Shown here: positions 35,173 to 43,442 of the stretch, one piece after another
Position numbering within the stretch: the stretch's first letter is position 1
Layout: each line of letters opens with the position of its first letter
The notes under the pieces: model-generated
Databases searched by the model: none
What the model saw: only the letters and a program-made list of their open reading frames with translations
What the model was told of the DNA's origin: nothing
Made by a program: the position numbers and the translations under genes
Source: JAOTVV01 sp039591075
GTDB taxonomy: Bacteria > Gemmatimonadota > Gemmatimonadetes > Gemmatimonadales > GWC2-71-9
Assembly: GCA_039591075.1 (NCBI GenBank)
Contig: JBDHEI010000004.1
Span: 62,001-126,000, forward strand
DNA length: 64,000 bases
Reading direction: 5' to 3'

Positions 35173-36813
35173 TTATCGCCGATTGGACTCGCCAAGCAAC
35201 TCCAAGCGGGACTGCCCCCACGACGCGCGACGTTCGAGGTCGCGAAGTGCGGACGCAACCGCCTCGGGGATCGGGACCGCCTGGGGGCCGACCTTGAGTC
35301 GGTCGACCGGGTCGTCGGTTCCGCCGAGGATCACCCCCGGGTTGAGCACGCCCCGAGGGTCGAACGTGTCCTTGACCAGCCGAAACAACTCGAGCACCTC
35401 GTCTCCATACATCCGGGACACAGCGGCAGCGCGAAGGCGACCGTCCCCGTGCTCGCCGCTTGGTGTTCCTCCGAGGTCCAGCACCAGGCTCGTCACCCTT
35501 TCGAGCAGGTCGCGAAGCCGCGCAGCCAACGAAGTGTCGGTCGAATCGACCAGCGCGTTCACGTGGACGTGTCCGTCGCCGGCGTGCCCGAACGCCACCA
35601 CGTCGATCGATACCGCGTCGGCAATGGCGCGAACGCCGGAGAGGTAGCGGCCCAGGTGCTCGACCGGCACGCACCCATCTTCGACGATCTGGAGCGAGCG
35701 GGTGGTGGTAGGTAGCCTGGCCAAGGCCGGGCTCGCCGCGTGACGGATTTGCCAGAGTCGGTCGTGTTCGTCTCCAGTCAGGGCTTGCTGTATCAGGGTG
35801 CGGGGTCCCGCCAGGGCCGCTGCCCGATCCAGGATCTCTTCGAGCTCGGTAAGCGATTCTGTCTCAAAGTCGACCAGGAGCACCGCATCCATTCCCTGCA
35901 CGGCATCGAAGCCCTGAGCGGCAGCGAGGACGAGGAAGGTTGTGTCGAGCAGTTCGAGTGCCGCAGGCTCGAGGGGGAGAAGCCCGACGACCAGCTCTCC
36001 CAGCCGCTCGATCCGGTCGACTCCTATGAGGAGGCCACCGACCGCTGTCGGCACGGGCGCGAGTCGGAGGTGCACCTGCGTGACGACGCCGAGTGTTCCC
36101 TCCGACCCGACGAGGAGATCCAGGAGATCGCCAGACGCGAGATAGGCGTCGAGGGCATAGCCCGCGGAGTTCTTGCGCGTGCGGGGGAAGCGATGGGCGA
36201 CGGTGTCCGCCGCCTGCGTGATGCGAGGGTGGACCCGATCGGCGAAGCGGGCCACAAGCGGTTGGGCATCTCGGCGAGGCCGACTCTCGTTGTGCCCGCG
36301 GACCAGGTGGATCACGTCCCCCGTCCCGGTCACGACCTCCAGCCCGGCGACCCACGGTCGAATGGAACCGTACCGCACCGATCGTGCACCGGCGGCGTTG
36401 GTGGCCACCATGCCACCCACGGTGCAGAAGGCGCCGCTCGACGGGTCGGGCGGGAGACGGAGTCCATGGCCTCTTGCCACCCGATCGAGTGCCTGCCAGG
36501 TGGCAGCGGCACCCACGACCGCCGACCCGTCGGCGACGGTGAGGGGCTCCGTGAGCCGGCACAGGTCGACGACGATCCCCTCACCCACGTTGTGGCCGGG
36601 AATACCGCTTCCGGCGCCCCGTGGGATCAGCGACCAGCCGTCGGTGTTCGCGGCGGCCACGATGCGGACCACATCCTCGAGGTCCGCGGGAATGGCCACC
36701 CCAGCCGGAACGATGCGGTACGGACCGGCACCTTCGCTGTAGGCCGCGCGTGCCGGGAGGTCGGTTCGGAACGTTCCGCGGTACCCAGGGGGAGCGACCG
36801 GGGTGGACGGCAC
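35173..36813 (-). CDS. FAD-linked oxidase, GlcD / D-lactate dehydrogenase type
   Basis: A 546-residue flavoprotein. An FAD-binding PCMH domain spans about 38-215 (SLIPRGAGSGIPG and DPSSGAFCTVGGMVATNAAG). A FAD-oxidase C domain follows, with the FGHAGDGHVHVN motif and SGEHGDGRLR near the end. Such enzymes oxidise D-2-hydroxyacids such as D-lactate or glycolate. No Fe-S partner (GlcF-like) lies beside it, and there are no Fe-S cysteines in this protein. It starts at a GTG (36813), 25 bp downstream of the squalene/phytoene synthase-like gene; the link to that gene is positional only. Confidence 0.88.
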   Translation of the reverse strand: MPSTPVAPPGYRGTFRTDLPARAAYSEGAGPYRIVPAGVAIPADLEDVVRIVAAANTDGWSLIPRGAGSGIPGHNVGEGIVVDLCRLTEPLTVADGSAVVGAAATWQALDRVARGHGLRLPPDPSSGAFCTVGGMVATNAAGARSVRYGSIRPWVAGLEVVTGTGDVIHLVRGHNESRPRRDAQPLVARFADRVHPRITQAADTVAHRFPRTRKNSAGYALDAYLASGDLLDLLVGSEGTLGVVTQVHLRLAPVPTAVGGLLIGVDRIERLGELVVGLLPLEPAALELLDTTFLVLAAAQGFDAVQGMDAVLLVDFETESLTELEEILDRAAALAGPRTLIQQALTGDEHDRLWQIRHAASPALARLPTTTRSLQIVEDGCVPVEHLGRYLSGVRAIADAVSIDVVAFGHAGDGHVHVNALVDSTDTSLAARLRDLLERVTSLVLDLGGTPSGEHGDGRLRAAAVSRMYGDEVLELFRLVKDTFDPRGVLNPGVILGGTDDPVDRLKVGPQAVPIPEAVASALRDLERRASWGQSRLELLGESNRR

Positions 36814-36838
36814 GGGTCCTGTCAGTCTCGGGCTCGAA

Positions 36839-37909
36839 TCAGGTAGCTGGCGCGGCCGGGATCGGCACTCGGGACCAAGCGGCTCCCGCGAGGCGACGGA
36901 AATACCAACGGACCGCCGCGTTGCTCGGGGCCACGATACGAGACATCGTGATCGTCCGCAGCACCTCGGGACGGGTGATCTTCACCTTGTGATCGGGGTC
37001 CAAAAGTCGGTCGTCTCGCTCGGCGAGGTGCAGTGTCTGGACCGCGAAGTACAGAGAGGTGAGGCAAAAGAGCCGGATCCCGTACTGCCGGTGCGAAAGC
37101 AGTGTCGAGTACTCCAGTGCATCGAGCAGGTGGGACTTGGCCTTCGCAATCAGCAGGTGCATCACCCGGAGGGCCGCCACGGTGTGGCGTCCGTCGTGCA
37201 GCTCGTGCGGCGTGATGCCCGCGAGCTGGCACAGCTCCTGGGGCACGAAGCTCCAACCGCGCCGGCGGTCGTCGGCCACGTCCTTGATGATGTTGGTCAG
37301 TTGGAGCCCCAGTCCAAAGCTCGTCGCGCGAGCCGTGAGCCGGTCGTATCGCGCGCGGCTCCACACGCCGGAGTGGAGGTGGAACAGCTCGGTGAGGAGG
37401 TGGCCGACGGTGCCGGCAACGATGTAGCAGTACCGGTCCAGTTCGGCGACCGTTCCGAGGGCCTCTAGCTGCGCGGCACGCGCGGCGCCCTTGCGTCGGG
37501 CGAACTCGGCCATCCCGCGACTCATCTCCTGCACCCAGGGCCGAATGGCCACCTGCTGTATCTCCGGGAGCCGGCGGAACTCGTGCAGCACCAGGTCGGC
37601 GTGGTGCGCGAGCTGCTCCTCGTCGCTCGTCGGATCCGGAAAGGCCTCCTGAACCACCTCGGCACGATCTTTCGGATCCCCGACTGCCTGGCCGAACGCG
37701 AGCAGGAGCCGCTCCTTGGACGGCGGATCGAGGGCGGTGCTGTCTTCGATGGTGTCCGCAATCCGGCAGAGGAGGTAGGCCACGAGCACCGAGTGGTCGA
37801 GGCCCGGGGGCAGCAGGCGAATACAAATGGCAAAGGTACGCGACACCTTGGGTAGCATCGCATCACAGAACGCCGCGCTGTGCTCGGGCGCCGCCGTCGA
37901 TACGGTCAT
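36839..37909 (-). CDS. Squalene/phytoene synthase family protein
   Basis: A 356-residue head-to-head prenyl synthase. The two aspartate-rich motifs are DTIED (in YLLCRIADTIEDS) and DVADD (in LTNIIKDVADDRRRG). The surroundings PKVSRTFAI and GLGLQLTNIIKD resemble eukaryote-like squalene synthases as much as phytoene synthases, and the product is undecided. The ATG at 37909 overlaps the stop of the upstream reductase (ATGA), so the pair is translated together. A condensation step coupled to an isoprenoid-reducing enzyme suggests membrane isoprenoid synthesis. No desaturase or hopene cyclase lies in the window. Confidence 0.88.
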   Translation of the reverse strand: MTVSTAAPEHSAAFCDAMLPKVSRTFAICIRLLPPGLDHSVLVAYLLCRIADTIEDSTALDPPSKERLLLAFGQAVGDPKDRAEVVQEAFPDPTSDEEQLAHHADLVLHEFRRLPEIQQVAIRPWVQEMSRGMAEFARRKGAARAAQLEALGTVAELDRYCYIVAGTVGHLLTELFHLHSGVWSRARYDRLTARATSFGLGLQLTNIIKDVADDRRRGWSFVPQELCQLAGITPHELHDGRHTVAALRVMHLLIAKAKSHLLDALEYSTLLSHRQYGIRLFCLTSLYFAVQTLHLAERDDRLLDPDHKVKITRPEVLRTITMSRIVAPSNAAVRWYFRRLAGAAWSRVPIPAAPAT

Positions 37910-39144
37910 GTGCCGGAGCGGCGGGCCGACCGCCATGTCCTCAGGGACGGCAGCATGACTTTCCATGAGAACAGGGCGCGCGGATCTTCCGTCTCGCTGA
38001 GGATGCCCGCTGCGACCCTGCCGAGCGACGGACTGCGCTGCACGCGTCTGGCCACGAGATCCGCCAGCCAATGCTGGGCGATCCAGTTCTCCGCCCGCCG
38101 GTAGCCTCTGTAGCGAGGCGCAACCCGCCGCTGCAGGATCGTGGGGAAGCTGGCGAGTGCGTCGGTCGTACCCTGCCGCAACGACTCTGCTACCGAAGCC
38201 GCTGCGATCTCTCCCGTCTCCATCGCCTTGCCAATGCCTTCACCGGTGAAGGGAAACGTGGTAGCGATTACCTCGCCGATGCCGATGACGCGAGCGCCGT
38301 TGTACGCCATGGAGGCATCGAGGCCGCACCGAAGCCTCGCGCCGACCAGCGACGTCGTGGAAGAACGCGCCTGCCATAAATCCCGCGCGTCCGGAATGGT
38401 CTCGACGAAGGTGGCGAACGTCTTCCGGAGATTGACCCGCCGCTGTCGCTCGTGCCGATAGAAGATGCCGCACCCCACGTTGTAAAGGCCGTCACCGAGC
38501 GGGAAGATCCATGCATACCCAGGCACGATCGACCGATCGTACGAAATGATCAGGCGATCGATGGACACGGGCGAGCGCACGTAGCACCGCAGCGCTACGG
38601 CGCTCGGCCCAGACGGTCGCGGCGTCGGGCCCCCTCGAAAGAGAGAGGTGTCTGCCCCGGTGGCGACGATGCCCACCTTGGCCGTGACGGTGAGGCCGTC
38701 TCGGGTGGTGAGATGCACGCGGTCCGCTCGCGAATCGATGCTGACCACCGGTGCCACGTGGAAGGTGGCTCCGCTGTCGACCGCGTCCTGCAGCAACAGC
38801 GCATCGAGAGTGACCCGGCGCACCGTCAGGAACTCTCCTGGGATGTCCACCCGAATGCCCGCGGGACTGTACGCCGAGAGCGTGTCGAGTTGTTGGGCGA
38901 CCTGTCGGACCTTCTCGTAGAGGCCCAATCGTCTGAGGCTGTTGAGGGCGTCGGGGATCAGAGCATCTCCGCATGCCTTGTCTCGCGGAAACCGTGCCCG
39001 GTCGAGGAGGAGCACCGCGTGCCCCTCCTTGGCGAGGAGGTGAGCGGCCGTCGTACCCGCCGGTCCTGCCCCTACGATGGCTACGTCCCAATGCCGGCCG
39101 TCGAGGCGCGCAGGCGAGCTGGAGCCGGGTTGGTCGACGGTCAT
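37906..39144 (-). CDS. Geranylgeranyl reductase-like FAD oxidoreductase
   Basis: A 412-residue flavoprotein. The N-terminal Rossmann motif is VAIVGAGPAGTTAA, followed by LDRARFPRDKACGDAL, a hallmark of geranylgeranyl reductases. The second FAD motif is NGARVIGIGEVIATTFPFTGEGI (about 290-312), of the GD/GE class. These enzymes saturate double bonds of prenyl chains on lipids, chlorophyll or menaquinone (MenJ). It overlaps the lipoprotein gene upstream and the squalene/phytoene synthase downstream, both as ATGA junctions. Confidence 0.88.
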   Translation of the reverse strand: MTVDQPGSSSPARLDGRHWDVAIVGAGPAGTTAAHLLAKEGHAVLLLDRARFPRDKACGDALIPDALNSLRRLGLYEKVRQVAQQLDTLSAYSPAGIRVDIPGEFLTVRRVTLDALLLQDAVDSGATFHVAPVVSIDSRADRVHLTTRDGLTVTAKVGIVATGADTSLFRGGPTPRPSGPSAVALRCYVRSPVSIDRLIISYDRSIVPGYAWIFPLGDGLYNVGCGIFYRHERQRRVNLRKTFATFVETIPDARDLWQARSSTTSLVGARLRCGLDASMAYNGARVIGIGEVIATTFPFTGEGIGKAMETGEIAAASVAESLRQGTTDALASFPTILQRRVAPRYRGYRRAENWIAQHWLADLVARRVQRSPSLGRVAAGILSETEDPRALFSWKVMLPSLRTWRSARRSGT

Positions 39145-39623
39145 CGCTCCGGTCCGAATCGGCTGTCGAGTGCTGCCAGTACTCGACGGAGCATCTCGTT
39201 TCCGGGGTGTCCCGGCGGGGCCATCATCTCACCCTCTCGAGACGGGACCGAGGGATCGAGGGTACGGCGCACCACGGCCTCTGCTGCCAGACGTGTTTCC
39301 TCGTCGCCTTCCGGATTGGCGAAGAACCGCAGCAGGGTGCTGCGACGCGGATCGGTGAAAGGCGTGCCACCGGGAGCCGCGGCGCCGAGGTCGTACCAGT
39401 CGGTCTCGAGGTATCCCTCCTCGGGGCTCGAGATTCTGATGACGAGGCCCTCGGCCGTGACGAGCGTAGCGATTTCGCGAATGACATCTGCGGGCAGCAC
39501 GTCGAGCGTGTCGATGACCGCGTCGGGGAGGGGAGTGAGATACGGCCGGAGCCCGCCGCCACAGGACATGGCGAGGGCCGTCGCGAGGGTGCCGCTCGCG
39601 ACGAGGCTCGTCCGGTGTGCCAT
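39141..39623 (-). CDS. Small lipoprotein of unknown function
   Basis: A predicted lipoprotein of about 160 residues. The signal sequence reads SLVASGTLATALAMSC with the lipidated Cys in AMSC, followed by a short Gly-rich spacer. The mature part is acidic and hydrophilic (IREIATLVTAEGLVIRISSPEEG) with no motif I recognise. The ATG at 39623 has GAGG just upstream; an ATG at 39638 would add five basic residues. Its stop overlaps the start of the geranylgeranyl reductase-like gene by ATGA, so it is expressed with the isoprenoid genes. Confidence 0.6.
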   Translation of the reverse strand: MAHRTSLVASGTLATALAMSCGGGLRPYLTPLPDAVIDTLDVLPADVIREIATLVTAEGLVIRISSPEEGYLETDWYDLGAAAPGGTPFTDPRRSTLLRFFANPEGDEETRLAAEAVVRRTLDPSVPSREGEMMAPPGHPGNEMLRRVLAALDSRFGPER

Positions 39624-39654
39624 GCCTCGGCGTCTCATGTCGCTCAGGCCGGCG

Positions 39655-40485
39655 TCACATGCCGAGGCTTCGCCGGATCTCGCCAGCGATCCGTTCGAGC
39701 GCGCCCGTTCGCTGGCCGTCCGGCCCGCCGGGGAGCTTGACCTCTTCGTGTTCCAGTCGGTCCAGCACCTGTTCGAGAGCCACGTGCACCCGCTCCACTT
39801 GGCTGTACCGCCGCCGCGCCACCATGGTGCCCAACAGGGCGCCTAGCCCGAGAGGAATCAACGCAACGGGCAGGGCCACGCCGAGGGTCAAGCCGACCGC
39901 GGTTGCCACGGCACCCAGGCCGCCGAGCGTCGCGCCGCCGGCCAGATGCGAGCGCCGTGTGTTGGAGAGGTCGGCGAGCAGCTGGACGTGCGCCCGCCCA
40001 TCTTCCAGGCGTGTAACTCGGCCGACGATCTCCTTGGCGCGGGCGAGTCGGTAAGGTCGTCCACCCACTTTCAGTTCTCGCTTGAGCGAGGAAAAGACGT
40101 CTTGCCGAGCTTCCCACGACGTCCGGTCGGGGAATCTCCGCTTGACGGTCAACAGTTCGCCCTGTGTCATCCAGTGGTTGAGCGCCGCCTGGAGGCGATC
40201 GGACTCACCGGAGATCGATCGCTGGGTGAGGATTTGCCGCGGGCCGGCGAGCCATGCTCCCACCCCCGGCTCGGTGAGTGCCACTGTCCGGGTCTGCTCT
40301 TCCAACAGCGCCTGCTGCAGATAGGCGCCGGGGATCCCGACCTCGTGACCAAGCTCCAGAAGATCCTGCTCGGTGAGACCGTCTCCGATATCCCGCGCAC
40401 CCGCCTGCAGCTCGGCAGCCCGCCTGATGATGCGCTCCAGCGCTGGGCGGTCGATCCGAGACGTTGTGGGCACGAGGTCGGTCAT
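39655..40485 (-). CDS. Conserved-looking membrane-hairpin protein of unknown function
   Basis: A 276-residue protein not recognised. The first 170 residues are soluble and charged, with a segment EIVGRVTRLEDGRAHVQLLADLSN. A Gly/Ala/Leu-rich hydrophobic stretch near 185-225 could form two membrane helices, followed by ARRRYSQVERVHVALEQVLDRLEHEEVKL, a likely coiled coil. It resembles bacterial proteins with a two-helix membrane hairpin between two soluble parts. The ATG at 40485 has AAGGGA upstream; the longer ORF upstream is not coding. It lies between the leuB-like gene and the lipoprotein gene. Confidence 0.6.
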   Translation of the reverse strand: MTDLVPTTSRIDRPALERIIRRAAELQAGARDIGDGLTEQDLLELGHEVGIPGAYLQQALLEEQTRTVALTEPGVGAWLAGPRQILTQRSISGESDRLQAALNHWMTQGELLTVKRRFPDRTSWEARQDVFSSLKRELKVGGRPYRLARAKEIVGRVTRLEDGRAHVQLLADLSNTRRSHLAGGATLGGLGAVATAVGLTLGVALPVALIPLGLGALLGTMVARRRYSQVERVHVALEQVLDRLEHEEVKLPGGPDGQRTGALERIAGEIRRSLGM

Positions 40486-40568
40486 GGGTCCCTTTGGCCT
40501 CTCCCTATGAAGTTGGCGTCGGTCGTACGGGTCCACAATGAGGCACGCCGTGGCGGGCTGGGGATGCC

Positions 40569-41648
40569 CTAGGAGTGGGAGTGATGCAGCCAGTCGGCGA
40601 TCCACTCGCCGACCTCGGTGGTCGAGGCTGTTCCCCCGAGATCGGGAGTGGTGACCCCGGCCTCGAGGGTGGCTCGCACCGCCGCGGTGAGGCGCTCGGC
40701 GGCACCAGCGAGGCCCAAATGATCAAGCAGGAGACTCCCGCTCAGGATGCTCGCCAAAGGGTTGGCGATTCCACGGCCGGCGATCGTCGGCGCCGATCCG
40801 TGCACCGGCTCGAAGAGTCCGGGACGACCGGGGTGGATGTTGGCGCTTGCTGCCAACCCCAGTCCGCCCACCAACTCCGCGCCGAGATCGGACAGGATGT
40901 CTCCGAAGAGGTTGTTGGTGACGATGACCTGAAACCGCTCCGGGTTGCGCACTAGCTCCATGGCCAGGGCGTCGACGTAGCGATGCTCCTGCGTGATGTC
41001 GGGATACGCCGCGCCCACTTCGGCGAACAGCCGTCCCCAGAGGCGGTGGGCGGGCACGGCGTTCGATTTGTCCGCCATGGTGATGCGGGTCCTGCCGTTC
41101 GCCTTCGCCCAATCGAACGCAGCGCGGAGAATGCGCGTCACCTTGGGTGCGGTATGAATCTCGTGCGTGACTTGTCGCTCCTCGGCCGTGCCGACGTGCT
41201 CAGCGGTTCCCTGGCCGAGATAGCCTCCTTCCGTGTTCTCACGAAAGATCGCGAAGTCGACCGACCGACCGGGGGTGCGCGGATCCCGCCCGCGCAGGGG
41301 ACAGAGCGCTGGGTGCAGCAGGCGACACGGGCGAAAGTTGACGTAGAGATCCAACCGGAAGCGGAGACCGAGCAGGATGTCGCGCGCGTGCTCGTTGTCG
41401 GGTACGCGAGGGTCTCCGAGGGCGCCGAGCAATATCCCGTCGACCCCGTCCCGCAGCTCGGCGAACCCGGCATCCGGGAGCGTCTCACCGGTTGCCAGGT
41501 AGTGATCGGCACCGTAGGGAAGCGGGTGCCAGTCCATGCTGGCGCTCTCGGTGGCCGCGGCGGCCTCGAGTGCGGGCAGCGCTGCGTCGATCACCTCGGG
41601 CCCAATGCCGTCTCCGGGAATGACGGCGATGCGAAACTGCTTCGTCAC
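40569..41648 (-). CDS. Isopropylmalate/isocitrate dehydrogenase family enzyme (LeuB-like)
   Basis: A 359-residue beta-decarboxylating dehydrogenase. It begins FRIAVIPGDGIGPEVIDAAL, has the substrate-binding segment LYVNFRPCRLL and FAIFRENTEGGYLGQG, the metal-binding Asp pair in NNLFGDILSDLGAELVGG, and ends with the NAD region LFEPVHGSAPTIAGRGIANP. Members oxidise 3-isopropylmalate, isocitrate, homoisocitrate or tartrate. The ENTEGGY context and the lone position make LeuB uncertain. The GTG overlaps the stop of the zinc-ribbon gene (GTGA). No leuC, leuD or leuA lies nearby. Confidence 0.87.
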   Translation of the reverse strand: MTKQFRIAVIPGDGIGPEVIDAALPALEAAAATESASMDWHPLPYGADHYLATGETLPDAGFAELRDGVDGILLGALGDPRVPDNEHARDILLGLRFRLDLYVNFRPCRLLHPALCPLRGRDPRTPGRSVDFAIFRENTEGGYLGQGTAEHVGTAEERQVTHEIHTAPKVTRILRAAFDWAKANGRTRITMADKSNAVPAHRLWGRLFAEVGAAYPDITQEHRYVDALAMELVRNPERFQVIVTNNLFGDILSDLGAELVGGLGLAASANIHPGRPGLFEPVHGSAPTIAGRGIANPLASILSGSLLLDHLGLAGAAERLTAAVRATLEAGVTTPDLGGTASTTEVGEWIADWLHHSHS

Positions 41649-42328
41649 CGCGCGGCGTCGATCTTGGTACCACACGTGAGACAGAAGACCCAGGCAACGT
41701 CGAGGGTCTCACCGCACTGCCGGCACTCCACTTCACCGAGCCGCAGTCCGCAGAATGGACAGTAGCGGGCCGGTCGGCCGGTCGGCAGGTTCTCGCCGCA
41801 GCCGGGGCACAGTTCGGAAGAGCGGATGGGCCGGGTGTCGCTCGGGCCGGTCGGCATCATGTCGATCGGGCTCGTCGCTTGCGCTGCGAAATCGGCGAGC
41901 GGCCCGGGCGGTCTAGCAATGGGCGGGGGCGGATAGGTGGACGGGTCTGTAGGTGTCGCTGAAGGTGGGGCGTACGCAGTCTGCGGGTCGAGAAGACGTT
42001 TCACGGCGTGCTGATCGAGGGCCACCGAGGCCGCGGCGAATTCCCGAAACGCCCCCGGGCTGGGGCTGACGGCTTCCAGCTCGGAGGCCAGTGCGCGTTG
42101 GGCATCGTCGGGATCCAGGTGGGCGTAGCCTCGCTCACCGGCCAGCAACTTGAGGATGGCGAACTCGTAGTCCTCGATTGCGGTGAACCCCAAGGCGGTT
42201 CGGTGGTGCCGATACGGGATCAGCCTCTGGTACAGCTCCGATACCTGGAACGGACGGCGTAGGTACTCCGGCGCCGAGGTCGCCAGGTGGTTGACGAGAT
42301 AGTGGAAGAGACGATCGACGTCGTCCAT
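41645..42328 (-). CDS. Double zinc-ribbon protein with long linker
   Basis: A 227-residue protein. The N-terminal ~110 residues are helical (FHYLVNHLATSAPEYL, DYEFAILKLLAGERGY). A Pro/Thr-rich linker follows (about 120-165). Two zinc ribbons close the protein: ELCPGCGENL with RYCPFCGLRL, and VECRQCGETL with FCLTCGTKI. Function is unknown; the ribbons suggest a nucleic-acid or protein adaptor. A TTG at 42346 could extend it by six residues. It overlaps the leuB-like gene (GTGA) and begins nine bases after the dCMP deaminase stop. Confidence 0.7.
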   Translation of the reverse strand: MDDVDRLFHYLVNHLATSAPEYLRRPFQVSELYQRLIPYRHHRTALGFTAIEDYEFAILKLLAGERGYAHLDPDDAQRALASELEAVSPSPGAFREFAAASVALDQHAVKRLLDPQTAYAPPSATPTDPSTYPPPPIARPPGPLADFAAQATSPIDMMPTGPSDTRPIRSSELCPGCGENLPTGRPARYCPFCGLRLGEVECRQCGETLDVAWVFCLTCGTKIDAAR

Positions 42329-42336
42329 GGTCGACG

Positions 42337-42837
42337 TTATCTCCAAGCGTTTGCCCAGCGGTCGTATAGCACGGGTGTCACTCCAGACGACGCCAGCAGC
42401 TCGATCCCACTGGGATCACGATACAGCCGGCGGTAGAACACGTGTGTGGCGCCCGCGTTGATCATGAGCTTTGCGCATGCCACGCAGGGGCTATCGGTCA
42501 CGAAGACAACCTTGTTTCGCATTCCTCCCGGTGCCTTCACCAGCGCGTTCACCTCGGAATGGATGCATCCGCAATTCCCCGGCACAGTGGAGTCACACCT
42601 GTTAGGTAGTCCCTTGGCATTCCCGTTGTAGCCGATCGCCACGACGTTCTCCAACTGCGCGTCGGTCACCACCGTGCCGACCTGGAGCCGGTTGCAGGTC
42701 GATCGCTTGGCCAGCTCCTCGGCCATCCGCATGTAGACCTCGAACAGGGGAATGCGGTCGAGCTGTGGTTCCGCGTCTTCGGGCAGTCGGTTGAGTGGAT
42801 GCGTGTTCCCGGCGACGCCATCCTTTGAGGTCGTCAT
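42337..42837 (-). CDS. dCMP deaminase (ComEB-like)
   Basis: A 166-residue zinc deaminase. The catalytic segment is CIHSEVNALVKA with zinc ligand His93 and proton-shuttle Glu95; the other two ligands are Cys118 and Cys121 in SPCVACAKLM. The N-terminal RLQVGTVVTDAQ and GYNGNAKGLPNRC are typical of deoxycytidylate deaminases. It makes dUMP for the thyA reaction encoded about 8 kb away on the same strand. Its ATG overlaps the RNase H gene stop (ATGA). Confidence 0.92.
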   Translation of the reverse strand: MTTSKDGVAGNTHPLNRLPEDAEPQLDRIPLFEVYMRMAEELAKRSTCNRLQVGTVVTDAQLENVVAIGYNGNAKGLPNRCDSTVPGNCGCIHSEVNALVKAPGGMRNKVVFVTDSPCVACAKLMINAGATHVFYRRLYRDPSGIELLASSGVTPVLYDRWANAWR

Positions 42838-43442
42838 GTGGCTGCCGCAGTCCGTGTCTGGAGATCGGCGAAATCGGCGTCGGCATCGTAACCGTCGAAA
42901 TGCCCTCGTGCCTGATGGTCGGCGAGCCATTCCTCGAACCGGGAGGGAACCGCACCTGCGGAATGGGTCTGCTGCTGCGCGGCCCACATCGCCAGATCGT
43001 TCGCGTACTCGTTCTTGACGTGCCCGGCGTGGCCCCGGACCCACTGCCACGTCACCTCGTGTCCCGCGACGGCCTGCACGAGTTTCTGCCACAGCTCGAG
43101 GTTCTCGATCTTTCCGCCCTTGCGACGCCAGCCCTTGGCGATCCAGGCCGGCACCCACTCTGCCATTCCCTTGACCAGATATTCCGAATCAGAGACGTAG
43201 AGCACCCGGAATCGGTTTCCCTTTCGAGACAGCAGAGCAAATGTCGCGATGGCTCCGGCGAGCGCCATGCGGTTGTTGGTGGTATCGGGCGAGGAAATCT
43301 GGACATCGCGTCGAACCACGCCATCGCGTGTCCCGACCTCGATCAGCGAGCCCGCCCCCCCGGGGTTGGCGCCGTCCCGTCCGTTGCCGAGGCAGCTCTC
43401 GTCAGCGTGGACTGCCACGAAGTCTCTATGCCTAGGTGCCAT
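42834..43442 (-). CDS. RNase H-like protein with altered catalytic residues
   Basis: A 202-residue protein of the RNase HI fold. ATG 43442 has GGAGG upstream. The first catalytic Asp is kept (HADESCLGN, Asp14) and the third is kept (VSDSEYLV, Asp85). But the Glu of the usual NNRMEL is Ala60 (NNRMALAGA), and the Asp of NERCDEL aligns with Asn148 in NEYANDLA, with an Asp next to it. Either the metal site uses shifted residues or catalysis is reduced. A C-terminal acidic tail (FDGYDADADFADL) is extra. The pattern RMAL after TTNN is one I have seen in related bacterial proteins, so it looks like a subfamily trait, not a mutation. Confidence 0.82.
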   Translation of the reverse strand: MAPRHRDFVAVHADESCLGNGRDGANPGGAGSLIEVGTRDGVVRRDVQISSPDTTNNRMALAGAIATFALLSRKGNRFRVLYVSDSEYLVKGMAEWVPAWIAKGWRRKGGKIENLELWQKLVQAVAGHEVTWQWVRGHAGHVKNEYANDLAMWAAQQQTHSAGAVPSRFEEWLADHQARGHFDGYDADADFADLQTRTAAAT

